A DNA stretch of 64,000 nucleotides from Methylobacterium sp. WSM2598 (GCF_000379105.1 NZ_KB900609.1:705422-769421), one strand, 5' to 3'; positions 34,338 to 44,084 are shown, numbered from the stretch's first letter. Program-made: numbers and translations. The notes: a model not told the origin generated them from the sequence alone.

Positions 34338-35774
34338 ATGTCGGAGCGGATGCGCGGCGCCCCGCCCGTGGGCGATGACGGCCGGTCGGGCGAGGCGCCG
34401 ATCCTCGCCCGGATCCTGCCCGCCATCGGCCTCGCCGAAAGCCGCGCGGGGCCGCTCCGCTTCGAGGGGACCGCGCTCCTGCCCTCCGCCTTCCCGGTCG
34501 CGGCCCTCGCCGCGGCCGCGATCGGGACGGCCGCGCTCGCCGTCGCCGAACTGGCCGCCACCGCCACAGCGCCCGCCATCCGCGTCTCCCGCCCGCTCTC
34601 GGCGCTCTGGTTCGCGCGATCCCTGCTGCCGATCGGCTGGACCCTGCCGCCGGCCTGGGATCCCGTCGCCGGCGATTATGCGTCGCGCGACGGCTGGATC
34701 CGGCTCCACACCAACGCGCCGCGCCACCGGGCCGCCGCGCTGTCCGTTCTGGGATGCGGGGCCGACCGACCCTCCGTCGCCGCCGCGGCGTCGCGCTGGG
34801 AGGCCGCCGCGCTCGAGGAGGCGGTGGTCGCGGCCGGCGGATGCGCGGCGGCGATGCGGTCCGCCGCCGAGTGGGCCCGCCATCCGCAGGGGTGCGCCGT
34901 CGCCGCCGAGCCGCTGGTGGCGTTCGCGCCCGCGGAGACCTCCCCCTCGGCCTGGCGGCCGAGCCCCGGCCGGCCGCTGGCCGGGCTGAGGATCCTCGAC
35001 CTGACCCGCATCCTGGCCGGGCCGGTGGCGACGCGCTTCCTGGCCGGGTTCGGCGCCGATGTCCTGCGCATCGACCCGCCGGATTGGGAGGAGGAGGCGG
35101 TCGCCCCGGAGGTCACCCTCGGCAAGAGCTGCGCCCGCCTGGATCTCCGGGCGCCGCGCGACCGCGAGACCTTCGAGCGCCTGCTCGCCGGGGCGGACGT
35201 CCTCGTGCACGGCTACCGGCCGGGGGCGCTGGACGCCCTCGGCTACGGGGAGGCCGCGCGCCGCTCCCTCCGGCCGGGCCTGATCGACGTCTCGCTCGAC
35301 GCCTATGGCTGGTCGGGACCCTGGCGCGCCCGGCGCGGCTTCGACAGCCTCGTCCAGATGTCCTCCGGGATCGCCGAGGCGGGGATGCGCTGGCGCGGGG
35401 CCGGCGTCCCGGTGCCTCTGCCCGTCCAGGCCCTGGACCACGCCACCGGCTACCTGGCGGCGGCGGCCGTGCTCAGGGCCCTGCGCCATCGCCTGACGGA
35501 CGGGCGGGGCCTCTCGGCGCGGCTCTCCCTCGCCCGGACCGCGGCGCTGCTGGCGGCGGTTCAAGGCGAGGCCGCCCCGCCCGGCTCCGAGGGCGCGACA
35601 CAGACCGACGTCGCGACGGACATCGCGGAGGCGGCCGTCGAGGCGACCGGCTGGGGGCCGGCGCGGCGCGCGAGCCCCCCGGTCTCGATCGCCGGAACGC
35701 CGGTGCGCTGGGACCGGCCGGCGAGGCCGCTGGGATCGCGGCCCGCTTCCTGGGCGGAATCACCGCCCGCCTGA
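34338..35774 (+). CDS. family III CoA transferase (CaiB/BaiF) with extra N-terminal half
   Basis: A 478-residue protein. The C-terminal half (about 215-430) is a clear CaiB/BaiF fold: PLAGLRILDLTRILAGPVAT, FLAGFGADVLRIDPPDWEEE, GLIDVSLDAYGWSGPWRARR, and QALDHATGYLAAAAVLRALR with the likely catalytic Asp. The N-terminal ~200 residues (ALLPSAFPVAALAAAAIGTA, RVSRPLSALWFARSLLPIGW) look like a diverged, degenerate second copy of the family. Such two-part enzymes transfer CoA between carboxylic acids. The ATG at 34338 follows AAGGAGA. Divergent from the HTH-citrate synthase. Its substrate is unknown; a dicarboxylic or methyl-branched acid is a guess from the neighbour. Confidence 0.78.
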   Translation: MSERMRGAPPVGDDGRSGEAPILARILPAIGLAESRAGPLRFEGTALLPSAFPVAALAAAAIGTAALAVAELAATATAPAIRVSRPLSALWFARSLLPIGWTLPPAWDPVAGDYASRDGWIRLHTNAPRHRAAALSVLGCGADRPSVAAAASRWEAAALEEAVVAAGGCAAAMRSAAEWARHPQGCAVAAEPLVAFAPAETSPSAWRPSPGRPLAGLRILDLTRILAGPVATRFLAGFGADVLRIDPPDWEEEAVAPEVTLGKSCARLDLRAPRDRETFERLLAGADVLVHGYRPGALDALGYGEAARRSLRPGLIDVSLDAYGWSGPWRARRGFDSLVQMSSGIAEAGMRWRGAGVPVPLPVQALDHATGYLAAAAVLRALRHRLTDGRGLSARLSLARTAALLAAVQGEAAPPGSEGATQTDVATDIAEAAVEATGWGPARRASPPVSIAGTPVRWDRPARPLGSRPASWAESPPA

Positions 35775-35863
35775 CGGCGCCGCGATGCGCAGGCCGCGCC
35801 GACACCCTGTCCGCCCGCCCGACCAGGCTCGCCTGACCCAGCGTGATCGCCTATGTCGGTGCC

Positions 35864-36808
35864 ATGGGACACGACCACGCGCACCACCACCACGATCACG
35901 GCCATCATCACGGCCATGGGCACGTCCACGCCCCGGCCGAGTTCGGCCGCGCCTTCGCGATCGGCGTCGCCCTCAACACCGGCTTCGTGCTGGTCGAGGC
36001 GGTGTTCGGCGTCCTGAGCGACTCCGTGGCGCTGCTGGCGGATGCGGGCCACAATCTCTCGGACGTGCTCGGCCTCCTGATCGCCTGGGCGGCGGCGGTG
36101 CTGGCGCGGCGCGCGCCCTCCGCGCGCTTCACCTACGGCCTGCGCGGCAGCTCGATCCTCGCCGCGCTGTTCAACGCCGTGTTCCTGCTGGTGGCGGTCG
36201 GGGCCATCGCCTGGGAGGCGATCCTGCGCTTCGCCGACCCGCCCCCCGTGGCCGGCGGCACGGTGATCACCGTCGCGCTGATCGGAATCGCCATCAACGG
36301 CTTCACCGCCTGGCTGTTCGCCTCCGGGCGCAAGGGCGACCTCAACATCCGCGGCGCCTACCTGCACATGGTGGCGGATGCGGCGGTCTCGGCGGGGGTC
36401 GTCCTGGCGGGGCTCGCGATCGTGCTCACCGGCTGGACCTGGATCGACCCGCTGGTGAGTCTCGTGATCGTGGCGGTGATCGTCGCGGGCACCTGGGGCC
36501 TGCTGCGCGACAGCGTGACCATGTCGCTCGCGGCGGTGCCGCCGGGCATCGACCCCGTCGCCGTGCGCCGCTGCCTCGCCGAGCGGCCGGGCGTCGCCGA
36601 GGTCCACGACCTGCACGTCTGGTCGATGAGCACCACCGAGACGGCGCTCACCGCCCACCTGGTGATGCCGGCCGGGCACCCGGGCAACCATTTCCTGGCC
36701 GAGTGCGGGCAGGTGCTGCGGGAGCGCTTCGGCATCGCGCACGCGACGCTGCAGGTGGAGATCGCGGGCGGCCCGGCCTGCGCGCTCGCCCCGGACCACG
36801 TCGTCTAA
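35864..36808 (+). CDS. cation diffusion facilitator (CzcD/ZitB-like metal exporter)
   Basis: A 314-residue inner-membrane Zn2+/Co2+/Cd2+ antiporter. The His-rich N-terminus (MGHDHAHHHHDHGHHHGHGH) binds metal. Six membrane helices follow, with the conserved sites SVALLADAGHNLSDVLGLLI (helix II, HxxxD) and AYLHMVADAAVSAGVVLAGL (helix V, HMVAD). The C-terminal cytoplasmic domain ends VHDLHVWSMSTTETALTAHL. An ATG at 35864 gives the typical His-rich start; the GTG at 35843 would add seven residues. It follows the CoA transferase in the same direction but shows no functional link. Confidence 0.93.
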   Translation: MGHDHAHHHHDHGHHHGHGHVHAPAEFGRAFAIGVALNTGFVLVEAVFGVLSDSVALLADAGHNLSDVLGLLIAWAAAVLARRAPSARFTYGLRGSSILAALFNAVFLLVAVGAIAWEAILRFADPPPVAGGTVITVALIGIAINGFTAWLFASGRKGDLNIRGAYLHMVADAAVSAGVVLAGLAIVLTGWTWIDPLVSLVIVAVIVAGTWGLLRDSVTMSLAAVPPGIDPVAVRRCLAERPGVAEVHDLHVWSMSTTETALTAHLVMPAGHPGNHFLAECGQVLRERFGIAHATLQVEIAGGPACALAPDHVV

Positions 36809-37048
36809 GCATCGTTCCGGCCGGGACCGGCCGGTGCCGACGTGGTCACCTTTTCGGCGGCGAACCGAAGCACCGCGTCAGCGAAACGCGATGCGACACC
36901 AAGAGACCCAAGCAGGATTGCCCCGTGCAATTCTGCTGCGCGGATCGCCCGGCGACGGGGCCGCCGGCCCGTCGCAGACGATGCGGCGGGATCGAGAACC
37001 CGGAGCGGGATCCGCGGGCGAGGCGACCGGATCCCGCCCGAGGGCGCC

Positions 37049-37900
37049 TCAGCGCTTGCGCAGCCAGAGGCTGGTCTCGAAGGCGCCCGGCGGGAGGGGC
37101 AGGCCCGCCAGAGGGCTGCCGGCGAGCCAATCCGTGCGCGTCGCCACGTAGCGGCTGGCGAAGGCGAGGGCGAAGGCGCCGCCCTGGATCAGCGCGCCCA
37201 CCACGACCTGCTCGTTGTAGCCGCGCCACGCCCATTCGGGCGGGTAGGCGTCGGGCAGGAAGACGTCGTGCAGGTGGACGAGCACGCCCGGGGCGAGGCG
37301 CGGCAGCGCGTCGAGGAGGAGCCGGTCGACGTCGCTGCCCGGCATCGCCACGTGGCTCGAATCGATGAAGAGCAGGTCCCCGGGCGCGAGCGAGGCCAGG
37401 GCCTCGCCGTCGCGCGGGCCGAACAGCCGCGCCTCGTGCCGCAGGCCGGGCAGGGCCGGCAGCGGCGCGCGCGGGCGCGGGTCGATGCAGGTGAGCGCGG
37501 TCGGCATCCCGCCATCGGCCACGGCCTGCGCGAGGAAGCGGGTCGAGTGCCCGGAACCGACCTCGACGATCCGCCGCGGCCGCGCCCGCCGCACCATCGC
37601 GTAGGCGGCGGCGGCGTCGAGGCGCGGGAACCAGTCCTGGGTCAGGCGGGGCGGGCGCGGCCCGAGGAGCCCGGGGCCGCCCTCGGCGACGCGCCGCAGA
37701 TCCCCGGCCCGGGCGGCGATCTCGGCGAGGTGCGCGCGGAAATCCGGCTCGGCCTCCCGGAACAGCGGCTCCAGGGCCGGGTAGCCCTCCTGCGCCGCCC
37801 GCGCCGCGGCGTGCCGGTAGGGGATGAAGTAGCCCCCGCCCGGGAGGCCGAGCAGGGCCGCCAAGCCGAGCCGCGCCCGGCGCAGCCGCGCGCGGCCCAT
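37049..37900 (-). CDS. class I SAM-dependent methyltransferase (Methyltransf_24-like)
   Basis: A 283-residue protein with motif I RRIVEVGSGHSTRFLAQAVA near residue 110, the acidic post-I loop (LTCIDPRPRAPLPAL), and GDLLFIDSSHVAMPGSDVDR with the Asp-Ser-Ser-His typical of Methyltransf_24. DVFLPDAYPPEWAWRGYNEQ is also characteristic. The N-terminal ~100 residues form a family-specific cap (YRHAAARAAQEGYPALEPLF). The target is unknown; relatives act on sugars or small molecules. The stop is seven bases from the start of no gene but faces the LPG-synthase-TM gene upstream in the same direction. Confidence 0.8.
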   Translation of the reverse strand: MGRARLRRARLGLAALLGLPGGGYFIPYRHAAARAAQEGYPALEPLFREAEPDFRAHLAEIAARAGDLRRVAEGGPGLLGPRPPRLTQDWFPRLDAAAAYAMVRRARPRRIVEVGSGHSTRFLAQAVADGGMPTALTCIDPRPRAPLPALPGLRHEARLFGPRDGEALASLAPGDLLFIDSSHVAMPGSDVDRLLLDALPRLAPGVLVHLHDVFLPDAYPPEWAWRGYNEQVVVGALIQGGAFALAFASRYVATRTDWLAGSPLAGLPLPPGAFETSLWLRKR

Positions 37901-37906
37901 CGCGGG

Positions 37907-38959
37907 TCAGCCGACCTTGCGGATCGGCGGCGAGGCCGGGAGGTCCGGCTTGAGGCCGGGACCGTCGACCGGCGCGGCCGGGGCGCCGGGGGGCAGCTCG
38001 GCCTTGCCGCGGATCGCGGCGGCGAGGCGGCCGCGCTCGAACAGCAGCACCACCACGATCGCCATGGCGAAGGGCAGGAGCAGGTAGAACAGGCGGAAGA
38101 TCAGCACCGCGGCGAGCACCTCGACCTTCGGCAGGTCCGGCATCGCCGTGATGAAGACGAGTTCGAACACCCCGAGCCCGCCCGGCGCGTGCGAGACCAG
38201 GGCGGCCGAGAACGAGGCCAGGAACACCGCCAGCACGACGAGGAAGCCCGGATTCCCGGCCTCCGGCAGGGCGAAGTAGATGATGCCGGCCGCGCCGATC
38301 AGCTCCAGCGGCGCCGCGATGAGCTGGCGCACCATCACGTTCGGGCGGGGGTATTCGAGCTTGAAGCTGCGGATCGTCAGCGGCTTGAGGTGCAGGATCG
38401 AGCCCACGACGTAGAGCCCGACCACGCCGAGCAGGCCGGCGCCGAGGATGCGGGCGGTGGCGGGGTTGGTCATCACCCCGGGGAGCATGCCGGTGAGGCG
38501 GGTCAGCAGGTCCGGCTGCAGGGTCAGGACGAGGCCGCCGAGCAGCATCGTGCCGAGGCCGAAGGTGAAGGAGCACAGGGCCACCAGCACCGCGACCTGC
38601 GCGGCCGTGAGCCCCTTCGACGTGTAGGCCCGGTAGCGCACGAGGGCGCCCGAGAAGACCGAGGCGCCGATATTGTGCGACAGCGCGTAGGTGGTGAAGG
38701 AGCACAGCGAGACGAAGAGCCAGGAGATGCCCTTCACGCCGAGGTGGATCAGCGCGATCCGGTCGTACCAGGCCAGGGCCATGTAGGCCATCAGCGTCGA
38801 GGCGGCGGCGAGCGCGTAGCGGTGCGGCGGGATCGCCTTGAGGCTCGCCTCGACATCGGCGATCGAGAGCCCCTTCAACTGGTGCCAGAGCAGGTAGATC
38901 GAGACCACGACGGCCGCGAGGCCGATCGCCGGCCAAATGAACTCACGAATCTTCTTCAT
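37907..38959 (-). CDS. lysylphosphatidylglycerol synthase TM-region (UPF0104) membrane protein
   Basis: A 350-residue polytopic protein (eight or more helices) from MKKIREFIWPAIGLAAVVVS. Marks of the LPG_synthase_TM/UPF0104 family are SLCSFTTYALSHNIGASVFS (helix II-III), GALVRYRAYTSKGLT, and SHAPGGLGVFELVFITAMPD near residue 265. The MprF synthetic domain is absent, so it is a stand-alone flippase-like unit of unknown cargo. The ATG at 38959 is better than the upstream ORF start, which reads basic, non-membrane sequence. It is followed after seven bases by the methyltransferase gene, so the two are probably co-transcribed. Confidence 0.85.
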   Translation of the reverse strand: MKKIREFIWPAIGLAAVVVSIYLLWHQLKGLSIADVEASLKAIPPHRYALAAASTLMAYMALAWYDRIALIHLGVKGISWLFVSLCSFTTYALSHNIGASVFSGALVRYRAYTSKGLTAAQVAVLVALCSFTFGLGTMLLGGLVLTLQPDLLTRLTGMLPGVMTNPATARILGAGLLGVVGLYVVGSILHLKPLTIRSFKLEYPRPNVMVRQLIAAPLELIGAAGIIYFALPEAGNPGFLVVLAVFLASFSAALVSHAPGGLGVFELVFITAMPDLPKVEVLAAVLIFRLFYLLLPFAMAIVVVLLFERGRLAAAIRGKAELPPGAPAAPVDGPGLKPDLPASPPIRKVG

Positions 38960-39088
38960 GGCGATGTCCGTCGCACTCCCGGGTCGGGGCGCTTGATGCC
39001 CGAGCGCCGTCCTGGCCGCAAGGAGGCGCATCGCGGCCGGGCGCCCTCCTTTCACGCGATCATGACGGTTTCGTGCCACCGCGACCCC

Positions 39089-39976
39089 TCACAGGCCGCG
39101 CTCGTCCGCCCAGTCGATGAGGAGGCGGGCGACGCCCTCGGCGCCGTAATCGAGCTGCAGGAAATGGGCGATGTCCGGCACGGTCCGGTGCTGCGCGCCG
39201 TGGTAGAGCGCCGTGCGCCAGGTCGTCGCCGGCCAGATCATGCGGTCGCGGGCGCCGCCGACCACCAGGGCCGGCAGTCCCATCAGGGCGGCCGGGACGG
39301 TCGGGGCCGGCCAATGCGCCTCGGCCAGCGCCACCGGGCTCTCCGCCGACATCCGGGCCGCGTAGGCGCGGGCGCGCTCGAAGGAGAGGCCCTCCGAGAA
39401 CAGCCAGTGGCGGGAGAGCGCCACCGCCGGCCCGCGGCCGGGCAGCAGGGCGCCCGCCAGGGCCTCGACCCAGAAGCCCGGATCCGTGAGGGCGATGCGG
39501 GCGCCCACGAGGGCGAGGCCGTCCGGCGGCAGGGGCGCGAGCAGCACGAGCCCGCGCAGGGGCACCTGCCCGATCAGGCGCTGGGCGAGCAGGGCGCCGA
39601 GGGAGTGGCCGACCAGGATCGGGGGCTCGCCGCAGCGGGCGATCGCGGCGCGCAGGTCGTACAGGTAGTCGGCGAGGGAGGCCTTCTTCAGCTGGCGGGC
39701 GCCCTGGCTGCGGCCGTGGCCGCGCAGGCTGAAGGCCAGCGCCCGCCGCCCGCGCCGGGCGAGGTGCGGCAGGAAGATCTCCTGCCAGATCCAGGCGCCC
39801 CCGAAGGCCCCGTGCACGAAAAGCAGCGGCGCGCCGCGGGGCTGGCCGAGGGGGCGCGCCTCCACCCATTCGAGGGCCGGGCCGTCCGGGCGGGCCATCA
39901 TGTCGGACACGGTCGGCCCCTCCGGGCCGGCCGCGACGGGGAAGCGGTGGACCCCGGTCCCGTTGTCCTGCGTCAT
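39089..39976 (-). CDS. alpha/beta-hydrolase
   Basis: A 295-residue cytoplasmic hydrolase. GAPLLFVHGAFGGAWIWQEI supplies the oxyanion HG, PILVGHSLGALLAQRLIG the nucleophile Ser (GHSLG) near residue 125, ALVVGGARDRMIWPATTWR the Asp region, and HRTVPDIAHFLQLDYGAE the catalytic His. The first ~45 residues are variable. It resembles lactone/ester hydrolases such as the PHA or haloperoxidase-like group; substrate not predictable. It may be part of the leftward set with the LPG-synthase-TM gene (gap about 130 bases). Confidence 0.85.
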   Translation of the reverse strand: MTQDNGTGVHRFPVAAGPEGPTVSDMMARPDGPALEWVEARPLGQPRGAPLLFVHGAFGGAWIWQEIFLPHLARRGRRALAFSLRGHGRSQGARQLKKASLADYLYDLRAAIARCGEPPILVGHSLGALLAQRLIGQVPLRGLVLLAPLPPDGLALVGARIALTDPGFWVEALAGALLPGRGPAVALSRHWLFSEGLSFERARAYAARMSAESPVALAEAHWPAPTVPAALMGLPALVVGGARDRMIWPATTWRTALYHGAQHRTVPDIAHFLQLDYGAEGVARLLIDWADERGL

Positions 39977-40126
39977 CGCCCCGCTCCCGCACCGCCCGCC
40001 GGCGGATCTAACGCGGCGCGTGCCCGCTGCAAACGCTGCCAGCCCGCATGAGGTGCCCTCGGCGGCTTGTGCGGGGCTTTGGGCGGGGCTTGCGGCGGCG
40101 CCTCACCCTGCGGTAGGGGGCCGGCC

Positions 40127-40717
40127 ATGACGCCTTTGAACTGCGACGGGCTCACCCCCATCCCGGCGACGCACGTGGCGGCGGTCGTGACCTCGCTCGA
40201 GATGCGCAACCGCCCTCCCCTGCCGGACGCGCCGGAACTGCCGCTGGCGGCGCTCGGTGCGGACCTCCCCCGCTACCGCGCCCTGTTCGCGCGGATCGGC
40301 ACGCCCTGGCTCTGGTTCAGCCGGCGGCGGATGGCGGACGCCGCGCTCGCCGCCATCCTGACCGACCCAGCGGTCGAGGCGCTCGCGCTCACGCGGGACG
40401 GCCACGACATCGGCCTCGTCGAACTCGACGCGCGGGTCGAGGGCGAGGTCGAGATCGCCTTCCTGGGTCTGGTTCCCGAGGCGGTGGGGCGCGGGATCGG
40501 GCGGCAGCTGATGGGAGAGGCCCTGCGCCGCGCCTGGGCGCGACCGGTCTCCCGGGTCTGGGTGCACACCTGCACCTTCGACCACCCCTCCGCGATCGGG
40601 TTCTATCAAGCGAGCGGGTTCACGCCGTTCGCCCGCGCGATCGAGGTGGTGCCGGACCCGCGCCTCTCGGGCCACCTCCCGCGCGAGGCAGCGCCGCACG
40701 TGCCGGTGCTGGCCTGA
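40127..40717 (+). CDS. GNAT-family N-acetyltransferase
   Basis: A 196-residue protein. VEIAFLGLVPEAVGRGIGRQ followed by LMGEALRRAW contains the acetyl-CoA-binding motif (R/Q-x-x-G-x-G/A: GRGIGRQL). WVHTCTFDHPSAIGFYQASG FTPF is the motif B end with the conserved Tyr. The MTPLNCDGLTPIPATHVAAV start at 40127 is preferred to the upstream GTG-like reading. Substrate unknown. It is followed directly by repeat copy C. Confidence 0.85.
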   Translation: MTPLNCDGLTPIPATHVAAVVTSLEMRNRPPLPDAPELPLAALGADLPRYRALFARIGTPWLWFSRRRMADAALAAILTDPAVEALALTRDGHDIGLVELDARVEGEVEIAFLGLVPEAVGRGIGRQLMGEALRRAWARPVSRVWVHTCTFDHPSAIGFYQASGFTPFARAIEVVPDPRLSGHLPREAAPHVPVLA

Positions 40718-40910
40718 TCCGACATTCGACGGATCGCTTCGCCATCTCCCATTTCGGCAATGCGGATGTCGGCGTCGCTCAAGCGCCGCGCGGGCTCGTC
40801 ATACCAAATCCGCTTGATCCCTTCGGGATGGCGGATTGGGGCTTCGCTCAAGCGCCGCGCGGGCTTGGCAGACGCTGTCCGGACGTGATCGTCCGGACAG
40901 CGGATGACAC
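40718..40910. repeat. interspersed repeat, copy C with perfect hairpin
   Basis: It shares with copy A the blocks TCGCTTCGCCATCTCCCATT and TCGCTCAAGCGCCGCGCGGG (twice). It ends with CGCTGTCCGGAC / GTCCGGACAGCG, a perfect 12-bp stem with loop GTGATC at 40873-40902. It is placed between the GNAT gene and the fliJ stop, where it may serve as a terminator for both. Confidence 0.82.
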
Positions 40911-40990
40911 GCTGATCGTCTGTCGCTGCCGGGGACGCCAGCTCCGCAGAGGCGCCGTCCGGGCAACGACCGGCACATCCCGCCCGCGGC

Positions 40991-41398
40991 TCAGGCCCGG
41001 GCGCGGCCGAGCCCGATCGCGTCGAGATCCGACTGCTCGCGCGCCGCGTCCGCGGCCCGCTCGGCCGAGCGCTCGCGGTCGTCGAGGATCTCGACCTTCT
41101 TCAGCTCCTCGAAGGCTTCCGCCAGGGCCGCCTTGGCCTCGGCGAGCTGCGCGTCGAGGTCGCTGGCGGAGCGCCGGATGTTGTCGCGCCGCTGAGCCGC
41201 CGCCCGCGCGTAGGTCGGGTAGGCGAAATGGGCCGGGTCGGTGATCCCGGCGCGCTGCTCCTCCTGCGCGACCTCACGGTCGAGTTCCGCCGCCATCCGG
41301 GCGAAATCGGCGATCATCGACTCGATCTGGGTGACGCGGCGGCGCTTCTCGTCCACCTGGAAGCGTCGCAACCGGATGAGCGTATCCCGCGATTTCAT
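40991..41398 (-). CDS. fliJ: flagellar export chaperone FliJ
   Basis: A 135-residue, almost wholly helical protein starting MKSRDTLIRLRRFQVDEKRR, with heptads through RVTQIESMIADFARMAAELD and DLDAQLAEAKAALAEAFEEL. FliJ is the antiparallel coiled coil that threads the FliI hexamer, like the gamma stalk of F1-ATPase, and binds FlhA. The length suits FliJ (about 130-150). The ATG at 41398 is preferred; the longer frame has unrelated N-terminal residues. It is downstream of fliI by about 125 bases in the same direction. Confidence 0.88.
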   Translation of the reverse strand: MKSRDTLIRLRRFQVDEKRRRVTQIESMIADFARMAAELDREVAQEEQRAGITDPAHFAYPTYARAAAQRRDNIRRSASDLDAQLAEAKAALAEAFEELKKVEILDDRERSAERAADAAREQSDLDAIGLGRARA

Positions 41399-41524
41399 CG
41401 TGCTCCCACTCCACGCCGTCGGGCGGTGTCCCCACCCTCGCTCTCGCCCGAGCGCGGCGCGGCGCACGCGCCGCGAGGCCCGGGATGCGATCCCGGCTCA
41501 GGGCGTCGGCTGCGGCGGTCCGGC

Positions 41525-42880
41525 TCAGGGCCCGCCGACGATCGCCGCCAGGCGCTGGTATCCTTCCCCCAGGGAGGTTGCTTCTTCCTTACCCTGCCTC
41601 ATAAAAGCCTCCAGGTCGGGCATCAGGCCGATCGCCTCGTCGACGTCGGGCGAGGAGCCCGGCCGGTAGGCGCCGAGGCGGATCAGTTCCTCCATGTCGG
41701 CGTAGGTGGAGAGGAGCCGGCGCGCGCGCTGCACCGTCGGCAGGAAGGCCGGGTCGCAGGCGCGCGGCATGGTGCGGGAGACCGAGCGCAGCACGTTGAT
41801 CGCCGGGTAGCGCCCGCCCTCGGCGATCCGCCGCTCCATCACGATGTGGCCGTCGAGGATGCCGCGCACCGCGTCGGCGACGGGCTCGTTGTGGTCGTCG
41901 CCCTCGACCAGCACCGTGAACAGGCCGGAGATGGAGCCCGCCCCGGTGCCGGGCCCCGCCCGCTCCAGCAGGCGCGGCAGCTCGCTGAACACGGTCGGCG
42001 TGTAGCCCTTGGCGGTGGGCGGCTCGCCGGCCGCGAGGCCCACGTCCCGCTGCGCCATGGCGAAGCGGGTGACCGAGTCGATCATGCAGAGCACCTGCGC
42101 GCCCGCGTCGCGAAAAGACTCGGCGAGCGCGAGGGTGACGTAGGCGGCGTTGCGGCGCATCAGCGCCGGCTCGTCGGAGGTCGCCACCACCACCACGGAG
42201 CGGGCGAGGCCCTCGGGGCCGAGATCGTCCTGCAGGAATTCCTGCACCTCGCGGCCGCGCTCGCCGACGAGGCCGATCACCGCCACGTCGCAGGCGGCGG
42301 CCCGGGCGAGCATCGAGAGCAGCACCGACTTGCCCACGCCCGAGCCGGCGAAGATGCCCATCCGCTGGCCCACGCACATGGTCAGGAAGGTGTTGATGCA
42401 GCGCACCCCGAGGTCGAGGGGCGGCCCGACCCGGGCCCGCGCGTGGGCGGGCGGCGGGTCGGCGCGGAGCGGATAGGGGAGCGGTCCCGGCGGCAGCGGC
42501 CCGCGCCCGTCGACGGGCCGCCCGAGCGCGTCGACCACCCGCCCGAGCCAGGCCGGGGACGGCCGGATCGCCCCCGCCTCCTCGGCGCCCACCCGGGCCG
42601 GGCAGCCCCGGCGCACGCCCTGGAGCGACCCGAACGGCATCGCCAGGGCGTGGGACCCCGAGAAGCCGATGATCTCGCAGGGCACGCTGCCCTCGCCGCC
42701 GCGCCCCTCCACGGCGATGTCGAGCCGCCCACCGAGCCGCATCGCCGCGACCGGGCCGGCCACCTCCACGAGGAGCCCGCGGATCGCCACGACCCGGCCG
42801 AACACCTCCAGGGTCTCGACCCCGTCGAGCGCCGCCCGGGCCGCCGCGAGCCGCCCCGCCCCCCCGCCTTCCTGCCCCAT
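41525..42880 (-). CDS. fliI: flagellum-specific ATPase FliI
   Basis: A 451-residue type III export ATPase. Residues about 25-95 form the N-terminal beta-barrel ([20 protein letters not shown]). Walker A is [20 protein letters not shown] near residue 180, Walker [21 protein letters not shown] near 265, and the catalytic Glu lies in [40 protein letters not shown] and the C-terminal helices ([18 protein letters not shown]) complete it. The ATG at 42880 gives the normal length; the upstream frame is non-coding. FliI powers unfolding of flagellar substrates. It is divergent from ctrA, with a 500-base shared region. Confidence 0.95.
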   Translation of the reverse strand: MGQEGGGAGRLAAARAALDGVETLEVFGRVVAIRGLLVEVAGPVAAMRLGGRLDIAVEGRGGEGSVPCEIIGFSGSHALAMPFGSLQGVRRGCPARVGAEEAGAIRPSPAWLGRVVDALGRPVDGRGPLPPGPLPYPLRADPPPAHARARVGPPLDLGVRCINTFLTMCVGQRMGIFAGSGVGKSVLLSMLARAAACDVAVIGLVGERGREVQEFLQDDLGPEGLARSVVVVATSDEPALMRRNAAYVTLALAESFRDAGAQVLCMIDSVTRFAMAQRDVGLAAGEPPTAKGYTPTVFSELPRLLERAGPGTGAGSISGLFTVLVEGDDHNEPVADAVRGILDGHIVMERRIAEGGRYPAINVLRSVSRTMPRACDPAFLPTVQRARRLLSTYADMEELIRLGAYRPGSSPDVDEAIGLMPDLEAFMRQGKEEATSLGEGYQRLAAIVGGP

Positions 42881-43382
42881 CGCACCCTCGCCCCGTCCCC
42901 TCGCCCCGTCCCAGAAACCTTTCGACGCCCCCGGCAATTTGTGGAACAAGGGGCGACCGTGCCTCGCCGCACCCGTTCCACGCTCTGTGGATGGGCGCGG
43001 GCGCGGGGACACCATCAACCTTCCATTTACCCGTCTCCTTAACACTGCGCGGTAACGGACGAGCGGCAGCCCGAGGGCGGAAATCCGAGGGCGTGTCGCG
43101 GAAGTCACAAAAGGGATGAATGCGAATCCCTGGAGCCGGTTAGCCCGGCCCCAGGGCGGACCGACAGGGCTCGCGGGCGGTGGCGGGCCGGAACGGAACG
43201 ACAACGTGCAACGGATTGCCGGGCTTGGCGGATTCGAGGCGCTTGCGGGACGGAATCAGGCTTTGTTAACGCTTTGGGCATAGCGTCGCGAGTCGAATGC
43301 AGACGGGCATCCGCCACGGGCCGGTGGCGGATGGGCGGCGGGTGTTTGCCTCACCCTCATGGGCCAGGGCTTGGGGACTGAG
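42881..43382. promoter_or_regulatory. divergent region between fliI and ctrA
   Basis: Half-type CtrA motifs are visible: CTTAACACTGCGCGGTAACG (43038-43057) and TTTGTTAACGCTTTGG (43262-43277). Neither gives the full TTAA-N7-TTAA. A 55-codon plus-strand frame at 43116-43283 has an AAGGG site but no recognisable product. Confidence 0.4.
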
Positions 43383-44084
43383 ATGCGCGTACTTCTGATC
43401 GAGGATGACAGCGCCACGGCGCAGAGCATCGAGTTGATGCTCAAGTCCGAGAACTTCAACACCTATACGACAGATCTCGGCGAGGAGGGCGTCGACCTCG
43501 GCAAGCTGTACGACTACGACATCATCCTCCTCGATCTGAACCTGCCCGACATGTCGGGCTACGAGGTGCTGCGGTCGCTGCGCGTCGCCAAGGTGAAGAC
43601 GCCGATCCTGATCCTGTCGGGCATGGCCGGGATCGAGGACAAGGTGAAGGGTCTGGGCTTCGGCGCGGACGACTACCTGACGAAGCCCTTCCACAAGGAC
43701 GAGCTCGTCGCGCGGATCCACGCGATCGTGCGGCGGTCGAAGGGGCACGCCCAGTCGGTGATCACCACGGGCGACCTGATCGTCAATCTCGATCAGAAGA
43801 CCGTCGAGGTCTCGGGCGCCCGGGTCCACCTGACCGGCAAGGAGTACCAGATGCTGGAACTCCTCTCGCTGCGGAAGGGCACGACCCTCACCAAGGAGAT
43901 GTTCCTCAACCACCTCTACGGCGGCATGGACGAGCCCGAGCTGAAGATCATCGACGTCTTCATCTGCAAGCTGCGCAAGAAGCTGGCCAATGCCAGCCAG
44001 GGCAAGAACTACATCGAGACGGTGTGGGGCCGCGGCTACGTGCTGCGCGAGCCGACCGACGACGAGGATCGAATCGCCGTCTGA
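43383..44084 (+). CDS. ctrA: cell cycle response regulator CtrA
   Basis: A 233-residue OmpR-family regulator. The receiver begins [20 protein letters not shown], has Asp51 in [17 protein letters not shown] and Lys in [20 protein letters not shown]. The winged-helix output domain spans about 125-225 ([53 protein letters not shown]). These blocks are nearly identical to CtrA of other Alphaproteobacteria, where it is essential or controls motility. It binds TTAA-N7-TTAA; a perfect site lies before the flagellin gene here. The ATG at 43383 matches CtrA starts. Confidence 0.96.
   Translation: MRVLLIEDDSATAQSIELMLKSENFNTYTTDLGEEGVDLGKLYDYDIILLDLNLPDMSGYEVLRSLRVAKVKTPILILSGMAGIEDKVKGLGFGADDYLTKPFHKDELVARIHAIVRRSKGHAQSVITTGDLIVNLDQKTVEVSGARVHLTGKEYQMLELLSLRKGTTLTKEMFLNHLYGGMDEPELKIIDVFICKLRKKLANASQGKNYIETVWGRGYVLREPTDDEDRIAV

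Noticed and set aside
36842-40051. 1069-codon plus-strand frame
   Set aside because: It is antisense to the methyltransferase, LPG-synthase-TM and hydrolase genes; high-GC DNA keeps such frames open.
43038-43057. Possible CtrA autoregulatory site (CTTAACACTGCGCGGTAACG)
   Set aside because: The spacing between the half sites does not fit TTAA-N7-TTAA; kept only as a half-site remark.
43116-43283. 55-codon frame upstream of ctrA with an AAGGG site
   Set aside because: Low-complexity Gly-rich product without recognisable features; likely chance in the divergent promoter region.
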